Source: Streptomyces rimosus
GTDB lineage: Bacteria; Actinomycetota; Actinomycetes; Streptomycetales; Streptomycetaceae
Reading direction: 5' to 3'
Length of the DNA: 64,000 bases
Assembly: GCF_008704655.1 (NCBI RefSeq)
Contig: NZ_CP023688.1
Location: 124,001-188,000 of the forward strand
Shown here piece by piece: positions 11,704-19,561 of this stretch (the stretch's first letter is position 1; the number at the start of each line of letters is the position of its first letter). The notes under the pieces were generated by a model. That model was given only the letters and a program-made list of their open reading frames with translations, ran no database searches and was not told the origin of the DNA. Made by a program: the position numbers and the translations under genes.

Positions 11704-11898
11704 TTACAGTCCGAGGTCCAGCGCCAGGCAGGAGAAGTGGTTCCACGATCCTTCGGGGTTGTACGTGTTCTGTGGGCGGTTCTCCGATACGGCCTTCTCC
11801 GTGACCATGTCCTCGTACGGGATGCGCTCGGGCAGCTTGCCGAACTTCGCGTGCCGGGCTGCTGCCGCGCCGTCCGGCGTGGTGGTGGTGTGCTGCAT
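11704..11898 (-). CDS. Small hypothetical protein
   Basis: A 64-aa hydrophilic protein I do not recognise. The start at 11898 has an excellent ribosome binding site (GGAGGT, 5 nt before ATG), which supports it as real. Its C-terminal half (PERIPYEDMVTEKAV, NPEGSWNHFS) looks conserved and well formed, with no membrane segment. It lies 64 bp downstream of the Tat-exported hydrolase on the same strand and is probably its operon partner. Confidence 0.7.
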   Translation of the reverse strand: MQHTTTTPDGAAAARHAKFGKLPERIPYEDMVTEKAVSENRPQNTYNPEGSWNHFSCLALDLGL

Positions 11899-11962
11899 TG
11901 TCGACCTCCGGTCTTTGAGCCAGGGCAATCAGGGACGGTCGGGAACAGTCAGGGTCGGTCGA

Positions 11963-13039
11963 TCAGAAGTGGTCCACGTCCACGACCGCCTGGGCGAAGG
12001 CGGTGGGGGCTTCCTGCGGCAGGTTGTGGCCGATGCCGGTCAGGGTGCGGTGTTCGTACGCGCCGGTGAAGCGGTCGCGGTACGAGGCGCCGTTGCCGGG
12101 CGCGGTGAACGGGTCGCGCTCGGGGTCCAGGGTGATGGTCGGCACGGTGATGACCGGCCGGCCGGCGAGCCGCTTCTCGTAACGGTCGTAACGGCGTTCG
12201 CCCTCGGCCAGGCCCAGGCGCCAGCGGTAGTTGTGGATCACGATGTCGGCGTAGTCGGGGTTATCGAAGGCCGTGGCGGTACGCGCGAACGTGGCGTCGT
12301 CGAAGTCCCATGTCGGCGAGACGGTCTCCCAGACCAGGCGGCACAGTTCGCGGCGCTTGTCCCGGTCTTCCATCGCGCGTCGGCCGCGCTCGGTCGAGAA
12401 GTAGTACTGGTACCACCAGGTGTGCTCGGCCCGCGCGGGCAGCGGCTCCTGCTGCGCCTCGACGTTGGTGATCAGGTACCCGCTCACCGACACCAGCGCT
12501 TTGACGCGCTCGGGCCACAGGGCCGCGATGATGTCGGCCGTCCGGGAGCCCCAGTCGAAGCCGGCCAGTACGGCCCGGTGGATGCCGAGGGCATCCATCA
12601 GGGCGACGATATCCAGGGCGACCGCGGACTGCTGGGCGTTGCGGAACGTGGCGGCGGAACGGAAGCGGGTCGAACCGTGACCGCGCAGGTACGGAACGAT
12701 CACACGGTAGCCATGCGACGCCAGCAAGGGCGCGACGTCGACGAAGCTGTGAATGTCGTAGGGCCAGCCATGCAGACAGATGACCACCGGCCCGTGCGCG
12801 GGGCCCACCTCCGCGTAACCGACGTTCAAAAGCCCCGCGGTGACGTGCCGCATCCGGCCGAAGGTCGTGTGCGTACCGGGGGCGATGTCGGGGAGGGCGG
12901 ATGCGCTCGTACCGCCTGAAGTACTCGCGCCCGAGCGGGGAGCCGCGACAACGGGTGCGGTCTGCGGGCCGGTCAGCGATACGGCTGCCGCGCCGGCACC
13001 CAGCGCCATGGCCTTGCCGAAGGTGCGCCTGTTGATCAT
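11963..13039 (-). CDS. Tat-exported alpha/beta hydrolase (epoxide-hydrolase-like)
   Basis: Protein of 358 aa. The N-terminus MINRRTFGKAM followed by an Ala-rich hydrophobic stretch is a twin-arginine signal, so it is exported folded. The mature part has the alpha/beta hydrolase pattern of epoxide hydrolases and haloalkane dehalogenases: oxyanion region VVICLHGWPYD, RVIVPYLRGHGSTRF, nucleophile elbow LAGFDWGSR (Asp) and a late His in LTGIGHNLPQEAP. A nucleophilic Asp rather than Ser favours epoxide or dehalogenase-type chemistry. The ATG at 13039 follows CGGAGG. The small gene downstream is probably in the same operon. Confidence 0.86.
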   Translation of the reverse strand: MINRRTFGKAMALGAGAAAVSLTGPQTAPVVAAPRSGASTSGGTSASALPDIAPGTHTTFGRMRHVTAGLLNVGYAEVGPAHGPVVICLHGWPYDIHSFVDVAPLLASHGYRVIVPYLRGHGSTRFRSAATFRNAQQSAVALDIVALMDALGIHRAVLAGFDWGSRTADIIAALWPERVKALVSVSGYLITNVEAQQEPLPARAEHTWWYQYYFSTERGRRAMEDRDKRRELCRLVWETVSPTWDFDDATFARTATAFDNPDYADIVIHNYRWRLGLAEGERRYDRYEKRLAGRPVITVPTITLDPERDPFTAPGNGASYRDRFTGAYEHRTLTGIGHNLPQEAPTAFAQAVVDVDHF

Positions 13040-13079
13040 CGGGGCCTCCGTGTGCTGTTCCGTCCGCGTCCGCATGCCG

Positions 13080-13156
13080 TGCCGCATACCAAGTGCGGCA
13101 TGACTCTTGCAGGCATCACGTCACCGGTCAAGACGGTGACGAACGCGAAAGCGTTC
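13080..13156. promoter_or_regulatory. Cluster of three inverted repeats upstream of the Tat hydrolase
   Basis: Three successive repeats are visible: TGCCGCA-N7-TGCGGCA (13080-13100), GTCACCG-N7-CGGTGAC (13120-13140) and GAACGC-GAAA-GCGTTC (13141-13156). The first lies about 41 bp upstream of the hydrolase start and has the form of a TetR-family operator. The last could fold as a tetraloop hairpin in RNA. Confidence 0.5.
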
Positions 13157-13513
13157 CCATGCGCGAGGCCCGCTCGGGTTCAGGTCCGCTTCTGGACAGC
13201 CGTTCACGGCTTCCGCCAACTCCGCTTCACTACGGGCACGTTCGCCCCAGAAGACCAATTCCAGCCATCCACGCCCACCCACCCCGCATACCGGGAGAAA
13301 CGCCTGCCCCACCCTCCACAGACCGACCACCCACACCGCACCTGACGTGCACTCACGCACCCACAACTCCCCCGACCTCCGAACCCGAGCACCACGACGC
13401 AAGCCGGCCACACGCCACCCCGCCAGGGCACAAACACCAGGTCGCCGCGCCCTCCCACCTGACCGAAGTTCCGCCTGTACGGGACGTCCGCGAGCTGCGT
13501 ACCGTAGCGATCA
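13157..13513. other. Intergenic region without a supported gene
   Basis: About 360 bp between the divergent hydrolase and cupin genes. Reading frames here have a Pro/His/Arg-rich, non-protein-like composition and no ribosome binding sites. I see no gene. Confidence 0.6.
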
Positions 13514-13537
13514 GGCAGAACGAACGTTCTTTCTGCC
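13514..13537. promoter_or_regulatory. 24-bp near-perfect palindrome before the cupin gene
   Basis: GGCAGAA and TTCTGCC arms flank a central GAACGTTC core, with a single mismatched pair. It ends 13 bp before the ATG and abuts the ribosome binding site, so a bound repressor would block expression. The TetR gene about 0.5 kb downstream is the obvious candidate. Confidence 0.65.
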
Positions 13538-13550
13538 GGAAGGGCACCTC

Positions 13551-13970
13551 ATGATCGACCGTCACCTCCCGCTGCACTCCGGCAGCACCACAGCAGCCAC
13601 CCCCGATCCCCCGCCGGCCAACCCCGCTCCCACCCCCTCCGACGACCCGACCAGCGGCGTCACCCGGACCGAACTCCAGCGGCACCCGTCGCCGGCCAAG
13701 GGCTGGCTGACCGTGCAGACCGTCGTGGAGATCCCCCAGCGCAAGGAGTCCGGCCGCCACAGCCACCCGGGAGTCGAAGTCGGGTACATCGTGCGCGGCG
13801 ACGTGCTGATGGAGTTCGACGACGGCCCCGCCCAACGGCTGCGCACCGGCGACCCGTTCTTCATCCCGTCGGGCATGATCCACAACGCCCGCAACGTCGG
13901 CACGGTGACGACGATGATGCTCTCCACCTACGTCATCGACGAGACCAAGCCGCTGGTGACGACGTACTGA
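13551..13970 (+). CDS. Cupin domain protein
   Basis: A 139-aa single-domain cupin. The two conserved motifs are visible: RHSHPGVEVGYIVRGDVLM (metal-binding His pair and Glu) and FFIPSGMIHNARNVG (third His). The first 45 residues are Pro/Thr-rich and disordered. Small cupins of this form act as metal-dependent dioxygenases, isomerases or sensor domains; the substrate is unknown. The ATG is preceded by GGAAGGG. A palindromic operator overlaps its leader, and a TetR gene follows on the same strand, so the two are probably linked in regulation. Confidence 0.85.
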   Translation: MIDRHLPLHSGSTTAATPDPPPANPAPTPSDDPTSGVTRTELQRHPSPAKGWLTVQTVVEIPQRKESGRHSHPGVEVGYIVRGDVLMEFDDGPAQRLRTGDPFFIPSGMIHNARNVGTVTTMMLSTYVIDETKPLVTTY

Positions 13971-14061
13971 CGATGTGCTGAAGACATAGCGGCGACGCCC
14001 CGACGGCCCCCTGAGGTGACGGGCCGACCGGCGTCGATGGACCGTCCGTACGCTGGTGGTC

Positions 14062-14628
14062 ATGACTTCGAGCGCCAGTGGGACGATCCATCCGCGTGAG
14101 CGGCTGCTGAACATCGCGGGAAAGCTGTTCTACGCGAACGGAATCCACACCGTGGGAGTCGAACAACTCGTACGGGAGGCAGGCGTTACCCGGGCCACCT
14201 TCTACCGCCATTTCGCCGGCAAGGAGGGCCTGGTGATCGCCTACCTGCAGGAGCGGGACGCCCGGGTGAAGCGGGCGGTGGAGGCCATCCTCCGTGCCCA
14301 CCGCGGGCGCGACGCCCTGCTGGAGATCGTCACCATGATCGCCGACAGCGTTCTGCAGCCGGACTTCCGCGGCTGCGGATTCCTCAACGCCGCCGCCGAG
14401 TATCCCGATCCGCGGCATCACGTACGCCTCTGCGTGGCCGAGCACCGCGACTGGTTCCGCGGCGTTCTGCGCGATGTCGCGCACGATGCCGGGCACCCCG
14501 ACCCGGACCGGGCGGCGCGGGCGCTCATGGTGCTGCGCGACGGAGCGATGGCGGCCGGATACCTCGACGACCCGCACGATGTCGCCCGCACCTTGCGCGA
14601 GGCGGCCGAAACCATCCTGGACGCTTGA
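14062..14628 (+). CDS. TetR family transcriptional regulator
   Basis: A 188-aa regulator. The N-terminal helix-turn-helix is clear (VGVEQLVREAGVTRATFYRHF, about residues 28-48), followed by a ligand-binding helical domain with a GCGFLNAAAEY segment seen in several TetR members. The ATG at 14062 is preferred over the GTG two codons upstream. It lies about 90 bp after the cupin gene; the palindrome ahead of that gene is its likely operator. The ligand is unknown. Confidence 0.88.
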   Translation: MTSSASGTIHPRERLLNIAGKLFYANGIHTVGVEQLVREAGVTRATFYRHFAGKEGLVIAYLQERDARVKRAVEAILRAHRGRDALLEIVTMIADSVLQPDFRGCGFLNAAAEYPDPRHHVRLCVAEHRDWFRGVLRDVAHDAGHPDPDRAARALMVLRDGAMAAGYLDDPHDVARTLREAAETILDA

Positions 14629-14723
14629 CCGGCTCTGGACCCGGACTCGGCCCCGGACCCCAGCCCGACACCATCGGCGCACCGTCCGCGCCGCCCCCCA
14701 TCCCCACCACCCAAGGCGGAAAC

Positions 14724-15098
14724 ATGACCACAAAGTTCACCAGATTCGCGGCCGTTGCCGGCGGAGTCCTCGCGAGCGGACTCCTGATGCTCGGCGCCGC
14801 AGGCTCGCCCGCCGGTGCGGCCGAGCTTCCGGGAGTCACCTTCTACACCGGAGCGAACACCACCGGCAGCGCCGTCAAGGCCGACCTCAACAAGGTCGGC
14901 GTGTGCCAGGAACTGTCCACTCCCGTCCGGTCCTTCCGCGCCATCGCCGACCGGAGCGTGGAGGTCTACTTCAACGCCGGCTGCCGTCCGGGCGCCCCCG
15001 GTACGAACGGCGACCTGGTCTACGTGGTGGGCTCGCTGAGCTTCGGCGACCTCCCCTACCCCGGTGTCAGCTACCGCGTCCGCGCGAACGCGAGCTAG
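14724..15098 (+). CDS. Small secreted protein, peptidase-inhibitor I36 / beta-gamma-crystallin-like
   Basis: A 124-aa precursor with a Sec signal peptide (hydrophobic LASGLLMLGAAG, cleavage after SPAGAA). The mature part of about 90 residues has a beta-rich pattern, with GVTFYTGANTTGSAV resembling Greek-key repeats of the Streptomyces metalloproteinase inhibitor (I36) family, and two cysteines that could form a disulfide. The true start is the ATG at 14724 behind GGCGGA; the frame upstream of it is Pro/Ser-rich and non-coding. Its 3' end overlaps the convergent CGNR gene by 4 nt. The inhibitor assignment is tentative. Confidence 0.75.
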   Translation: MTTKFTRFAAVAGGVLASGLLMLGAAGSPAGAAELPGVTFYTGANTTGSAVKADLNKVGVCQELSTPVRSFRAIADRSVEVYFNAGCRPGAPGTNGDLVYVVGSLSFGDLPYPGVSYRVRANAS

Positions 15099-15667
15099 CC
15101 GGCAGCAGTCGCGGGCGCGCTCTTCTTCCGCGCCCGGTACGCAGCGGCCTTGATCTTGTTGCCGCACGATTCCATGCCGCACCAGTGCCGCCGCATGCCC
15201 CGCGAGCGGTCGATGTAGACGCGGGTGCACTCGGGGTTGCCGCACTCCTTGAGCAGCGGTACGTCCGGGCCGCTCAGCAGTTCCACCGCCTGCCGGGCCA
15301 CGGTGGACAGCGCTTCCTGCGAGGTGGCGTCGGTCCGGCGCCCGGCCCTGGTGAGCTGCGGGGCCGCGGCGGGCTTGCGGGCCGCCGCGTTGAGCACCTC
15401 CATGGCCCGGTCGCCGAAGGGTTCGCCGAGGCGGCGCGCGGTGATCAGTTCGTAGACCGCTTCCCGTACGGCCTTCGCGCGCTCGACGTCGGACGGCCGG
15501 CTGGGCGCCACGGAGTCCACGATTGTCGACTCCACGTACCACGCGTCCAGCCGGTCCGGCGCCGCGAACATCTCGAAGCGCAGGGAGCGCCGGGCCCGGA
15601 GCGTCGCGGCGAAGTCGAGGGCCGGATGTCCGCAGACGAAGACATGATCGAGATTCACGGTCACCAT
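15095..15667 (-). CDS. CGNR zinc-finger transcriptional regulator (ABATE domain)
   Basis: A 190-aa protein with the N-terminal ABATE (ligand-binding) region, opening with a GHPALDFAATL-type motif, and a C-terminal CGNR zinc finger: CGNPECTRVYIDRSRG, then HWCGMESCGNKIKAA. Four cysteines bind zinc, and the basic tail contacts DNA. These are predicted stress-responsive repressors in actinobacteria. The ATG at 15667 is chosen because the conserved VNLDHVFVCGHP follows it directly. It lies just downstream of the ABC-F pair on the same strand, with 33 bp between them, and could be co-transcribed. Confidence 0.88.
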   Translation of the reverse strand: MVTVNLDHVFVCGHPALDFAATLRARRSLRFEMFAAPDRLDAWYVESTIVDSVAPSRPSDVERAKAVREAVYELITARRLGEPFGDRAMEVLNAAARKPAAAPQLTRAGRRTDATSQEALSTVARQAVELLSGPDVPLLKECGNPECTRVYIDRSRGMRRHWCGMESCGNKIKAAAYRARKKSAPATAAG

Positions 15668-15700
15668 TCTGGCGGGTGACCGTGGGCGCGGCAAAGCCCG

Positions 15701-17410
15701 TCAGCGACACAGTGGGCGCCCCCTGAGTTGGGCTTCGCCGCTCTCGTCCGCGTGCGCCCGGCCGGAGTGCAGGTGCAGCCGCCTGCCGTTCCACCGCCCG
15801 CGCAGCCAGCGGTCGTGGCTGGCCACGACGATCGTGCCCGGACCCGCGCCGAGGGCGTCCTCCAGCTCGTCGCACAAGCGCGGGGACAGGTGGTTCGTCG
15901 GCTCGTCGAGCAGCAGGAGGTGCGGCGGGCGCGCCACCAGGAGGGCGAGCGCGAGCCTGCGGCGCTGGCCGACCGACAGCTGTCCCACCGGTTTGCCGAG
16001 GTCCGCGGCGTGCAGCAGCCCCAGTGAGCCGAGAGGCACCGCTTCCGCCCGCTCGGCGCCCAGTACGTACGTATAGGTGTCGCGCGCCGTACGGTCCGGG
16101 CGCTCGAACGTGGTGTCCTGCGACAGCAGCCCTACGGACAGGCCTGGACGCCTGTGCACCTCGCCCTCGGCGTGGAGTCGCCCGGCCAGCAGCGACAGCA
16201 GCGTCGATTTTCCGGCACCGTTGCCGCCCGTGACCAGGAGCCGGTCTCCGGACGGGATGTCCAGCCGGTCGAGGTGCAACCGGCCGGGTACGCATGCGCC
16301 CCGCAGCGCTACGAGAGGGGCGTCAACGAGCTCCGCCGTCTCCGCCGTCCTCTCCGTCTCCTCCGCCTCGACGGCAACCGCCCCGACATGCAGCCGCAAC
16401 GGCCGCGGCGGCTCGCCCACCTGCGTCCGCTCCAGTTCTTCGAGCCGGCGGGTGGCGTTGCGTACCCGCCGGGAGATCTGCTGCTGGACCCGGCCCGCCC
16501 GGTGGCCGTAGCCCATCTTCTCGTTGTCCCGCCGCCCGCGGTCCGGGGCGACGCGGTGCGCGGTCACCCCGGCCGAGCGGCGCAGCGCCTCCAGTTCCTC
16601 CTGCTCCTCGGCGTATCTGCGCTCCCAGCGCTCCCGTTCCGCGCGCTTCGCGGCCTGGTAGGCGCTGTAGTTGCCGCCGAACCGCACGGGACCGTCCACG
16701 GCCGGGTCGAGATCGATCAGTTCCGTACAGACGGCGTCGAGAAACGCCCGGTCGTGGCTCGCCACCACGACGACGCCGGGCAGCTGGCGGAGCCGGTCTT
16801 CCACGAAGGCGGCCGCTTCGTCGTCGAGGTGGTTGGTCGGCTCGTCCAGGAGGAGGGCCGCGGGGCGGCGTACGAGAAGCGCGGCCAGGGCGAGGCGGCC
16901 GCGCTGCCCGCCGGACAGGGAGCCGAGCGTCCGGTCGTGCGCGATGCCGCCGAGGCCGAGCCCGTCGAGGACGATCGCGGCCCGGCGGTCGGCGTCCCAG
17001 GCTTCGCGTTCCTGGGCCTGTTCGAGCCGCTGCCCATACGTCTCCAGCAGTTCGGCGTGGGCGGGGCGGTCCTCGGGGGTGTCGGCGAGCAGTCGGCTGA
17101 GCCGGTCGAGTTCGGCCAGGTCGGCGCGGGCTTCCCGGAGGGCGTCGTCCAGGACCCGGGCGATCGTCGCGTCAGCGGCGAACGGCATCTCCTGGTGCAG
17201 GAAGCCCAGGTCGTACGGGCGGGTGACCTGGCCGGCGTCGGGTTCGTCGACGCCCGCGAGCAGGCGCAGCAGTGTCGATTTGCCGACACCGTTCTCGCCG
17301 ATCAGCCCGACGCGGTGGCCGGGTGCGGCGGTGAGGGACACGCCGTCCAGGACCCGTCGGGTCCCCAGTGTGCGGACGAGGTCGTAGGCGAGCAGAGCTG
17401 GTCGGGGCAT
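15701..17410 (-). CDS. ABC-F family ATPase (second of tandem pair)
   Basis: A 569-aa protein of two fused ATP-binding cassettes with no membrane segments. The first cassette has Walker A GENGVGKST, signature LSGGQRGRL and Walker B LLLDEPTNHLD. A charged interdomain linker carries an Arg/Glu-rich coiled coil. The second cassette has GGNGAGKST, LSVGQRRRL and LLLDEPTNHL. ABC-F proteins act on the ribosome, and many actinobacterial ones protect it from antibiotics bound at the peptidyl transferase centre. The ATG at 17410 has AGGTGG ahead of it. It follows the other ABC-F gene after 80 bp, so both are probably on one transcript controlled by the leader upstream. Confidence 0.92.
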   Translation of the reverse strand: MPRPALLAYDLVRTLGTRRVLDGVSLTAAPGHRVGLIGENGVGKSTLLRLLAGVDEPDAGQVTRPYDLGFLHQEMPFAADATIARVLDDALREARADLAELDRLSRLLADTPEDRPAHAELLETYGQRLEQAQEREAWDADRRAAIVLDGLGLGGIAHDRTLGSLSGGQRGRLALAALLVRRPAALLLDEPTNHLDDEAAAFVEDRLRQLPGVVVVASHDRAFLDAVCTELIDLDPAVDGPVRFGGNYSAYQAAKRAERERWERRYAEEQEELEALRRSAGVTAHRVAPDRGRRDNEKMGYGHRAGRVQQQISRRVRNATRRLEELERTQVGEPPRPLRLHVGAVAVEAEETERTAETAELVDAPLVALRGACVPGRLHLDRLDIPSGDRLLVTGGNGAGKSTLLSLLAGRLHAEGEVHRRPGLSVGLLSQDTTFERPDRTARDTYTYVLGAERAEAVPLGSLGLLHAADLGKPVGQLSVGQRRRLALALLVARPPHLLLLDEPTNHLSPRLCDELEDALGAGPGTIVVASHDRWLRGRWNGRRLHLHSGRAHADESGEAQLRGRPLCR

Positions 17411-17490
17411 GGTGGTCCACCTGGTGTGAGGGAGGTACGCGGCCCGCCGGGTGAGGCACCTCGGACGCGGGCCAGGCCGTGGCCGGCGCC

Positions 17491-19125
17491 TCACACCTCG
17501 GGGGCCGCCGTCTCCCGCAGCTCGCCGTCGGCCAGCCGCAGCCACCGGTCGATGCCGATGCGGCCGAGGAAGCGTTCGTCGTGGCTGACCACGACGAACG
17601 CCCCCTGGTAGGAGGCCAGCGCGCTTTCCAGCTGCCCGGCGCTGACCAGGTCGAGGTTGTTCGTCGGCTCGTCCAGCAGCAGCAGTTGCGGGGCCGGTTC
17701 GGCGCACAGCACACACGCCAGGGTGGCGCGCAGCCGCTCGCCGCCGGACAGTACGTGCACCGGCAGGTGGGCCCGGGGCCCCCGGAAGAGGAAGCGGGCG
17801 AGCAGGTTCATCCGCTCCGCCTCCGTACGGTGCGGGGCGAACGCGGTGAAGTTCTCGGCCACGGTCTTGGACGGGTCGAGCAGGTCGAGGCGCTGCGAGA
17901 GGTAGGCGATCCGGCTGTCGGCCCGCTTGATCTGGCCCGCGTCGGGTTCCAGCTCGCCGTTGAGCAGGCGCAGCAGCGTGGTCTTGCCCGCGCCGTTGGG
18001 GCCGGTCAGCGCGATCCGTTCGGGGCCGCGGATCGTCAGGTCGACGCCGTCCCCGGCGAACAGGGGCCGCTCGCCGTGGCGGACGAGCAGGCCCTCGCCG
18101 AGGAAGAGGTTGCGCCCCGCGGGCACCTGGGTGGCGGGCAGGTCCAGCGTGATGCGCTGCTCTTCGCGTACGGCGCGCCCCGCCTCGTCCAGGCGGGCCT
18201 TGGCCTCGCTGACCCGCGAGGCGTGCATCTGGCCGGCCCGGCCGGCCGACTCCTGGGCGCCGCGCTTCATGTTCCCGGCGAAGATGCGGGGCAGGCCCGC
18301 GTTCTTGAGGTTGCGGGAGGCGTTGCTCGCGCGGCGCTCGGCGCGCTCGCGGGCCTGCTGCAACTCCCGCTTCTCGCGCTTGAGTTCCTGCTCCGCGTTG
18401 CGGACGTTCTTCTCGGCCACCTCCTGCTCGGCCTGTACGGCTTCCTCGTACGCGGTGAAGTTGCCGCCGTACACGCGCAGCGCGCCGCGGTCGAGTTCGG
18501 CGATGCGGTCCATGCGGTCCAGGAGCGCGCGGTCGTGGCTGACCAGGAGCAGGCAGCCGTTCCAGTCGCCGAGGACGTCGTAGAGCTTGTGCCGCGCGTC
18601 GAGGTCGAGGTTGTTGGTCGGCTCGTCGAGCAGCAGGACGTCGGAGCGCTTGAGGAGCTGCGCCGCCAGGCCGAGCGAGACGATCTGGCCGCCGCTGAGC
18701 GTGCTCAGGCCGCGGTCGAGGGCCAGTCCCGTCAGGCCGAGCCGGTCGAGCTGGGCCCGGGTGCGCTCCTCGATGTCCCAGTCGTCGCCGATGGTGGTGA
18801 AGTGCTCCTCGCTCACATCGCCGGACTCCACGGCGTCCAGGGCACGGATCACGTCGGCGACGCCCAGCACCTCGGCCACGGTGAGGCCGGCGGCGAGCGG
18901 GAGGCTCTGCGGGAGGTAGCCGAGGACGCCGGAGACGGACACGGAGCCCGCGGTGGGGCGCAGTTCACCGGCGATCAGCTTGAGCAGGGTGCTCTTGCCG
19001 GAACCGTTGGGCGCCACCAGGCCCGTGCGGCCGGTGCCCACGGTGAAGGAAAGGTCCTGGAAGACGGGGGTGTCGTCGGGCCAGGAGAAGGACAGGTTCG
19101 AGCAGACGACGGAAGCGTCGGACAT
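17491..19125 (-). CDS. ABC-F family ATPase (first of tandem pair)
   Basis: A 544-aa twin-cassette ATPase. Cassette 1: APNGSGKST, LSGGQIVSL, LLLDEPTNNLD. Interdomain linker: a long Lys/Arg/Glu-rich helical hairpin (about residues 240-300). Cassette 2: GPNGAGKTT, LSGGERLRA, LLLDEPTNNLD. No transmembrane segments, as expected for ribosome-acting ABC-F proteins. It shares only the family motifs with its neighbour, so the tandem pair is not a recent duplication. The ATG at 19125 is preceded by GAGGTC. Upstream lie a short uORF and two hairpins that look like an antibiotic-responsive attenuator. Ribosome protection or translation-factor roles are both possible. Confidence 0.92.
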   Translation of the reverse strand: MSDASVVCSNLSFSWPDDTPVFQDLSFTVGTGRTGLVAPNGSGKSTLLKLIAGELRPTAGSVSVSGVLGYLPQSLPLAAGLTVAEVLGVADVIRALDAVESGDVSEEHFTTIGDDWDIEERTRAQLDRLGLTGLALDRGLSTLSGGQIVSLGLAAQLLKRSDVLLLDEPTNNLDLDARHKLYDVLGDWNGCLLLVSHDRALLDRMDRIAELDRGALRVYGGNFTAYEEAVQAEQEVAEKNVRNAEQELKREKRELQQARERAERRASNASRNLKNAGLPRIFAGNMKRGAQESAGRAGQMHASRVSEAKARLDEAGRAVREEQRITLDLPATQVPAGRNLFLGEGLLVRHGERPLFAGDGVDLTIRGPERIALTGPNGAGKTTLLRLLNGELEPDAGQIKRADSRIAYLSQRLDLLDPSKTVAENFTAFAPHRTEAERMNLLARFLFRGPRAHLPVHVLSGGERLRATLACVLCAEPAPQLLLLDEPTNNLDLVSAGQLESALASYQGAFVVVSHDERFLGRIGIDRWLRLADGELRETAAPEV

Positions 19126-19205
19126 GAAAAGACCTCGGAAAAGCACAACGGGCGGCCCGGCGGACACCGGTGCGGCCCGGGAACGGGTGGAGGGCACGAC
19201 GAGGC

Positions 19206-19288
19206 GGCCACCACGGCGGTGCTCCTGTGCACCGGCCGGTGGCCATCAGGTCCGGGTATCACCCGGAGATGTCGTCGTCACCCACCAC
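19206..19288 (-). promoter_or_regulatory. ABC-F leader: uORF plus two hairpins (putative attenuator)
   Basis: Read on the minus strand, GGAG (19300-19297) is followed after 8 nt by a GTG that opens a nine-codon uORF (MVGDDDISG) with stop at 19261-19259. The stop overlaps a perfect 7-bp hairpin TCCGGGT-GAT-ACCCGGA (19267-19251). A larger hairpin follows (19244-19206), with GGCCACC/GGTGGCC and CGGTGC/GCACCG stems. Such uORF-hairpin leaders control ABC-F genes by ribosome stalling. The arrangement is seen; the mechanism is inferred. Confidence 0.6.
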
Positions 19289-19468
19289 GGCTGCGTCTCC
19301 TCGATCCGAGATCACGTTCGTTCGACAGGGTAACACCATGGCTCGGGTCGCCTGTGGCATCCGGCCTCCGTACGGCTCCGGACCGCAGCGGGGGCGACGT
19401 GTTCCGGCCGCGCCGGGCGCCCGGAGAAGCCGGGTGCGACGGCCCCCGGAGAGGCCGGACACCCGCCG

Positions 19469-19508
19469 AAAAAGTGGACTTGCGGGTCCATTTTTGCCTC
19501 CATACGCT
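19469..19508 (+). promoter_or_regulatory. Promoter and TetR-type operator of the quinone oxidoreductase
   Basis: A -35 TTGCGG (19480-19485) and a -10 TACGCT (19503-19508) are 17 bp apart. The inverted repeat TGGAC-N6-GTCCA (19475-19490), bordered by A5 and T5 runs, overlaps the -35. This is a classic repressor position; the TetR gene at the end of the unit is the likely ligand-responsive repressor. Confidence 0.7.
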
Positions 19509-19561
19509 CCTCGCAGCCGAGGCTCACAGCACCCGGCCAACCCCCTGGAAAGGAACGTGTC

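Noticed and set aside
13518..13529. GAAC-N4-GTTC resembling a LexA/SOS box before the cupin gene.
   Set aside because: The larger 24-bp palindrome is centred elsewhere (between 13525 and 13526), which fits a TetR-type operator better, and no DNA-repair gene is nearby.
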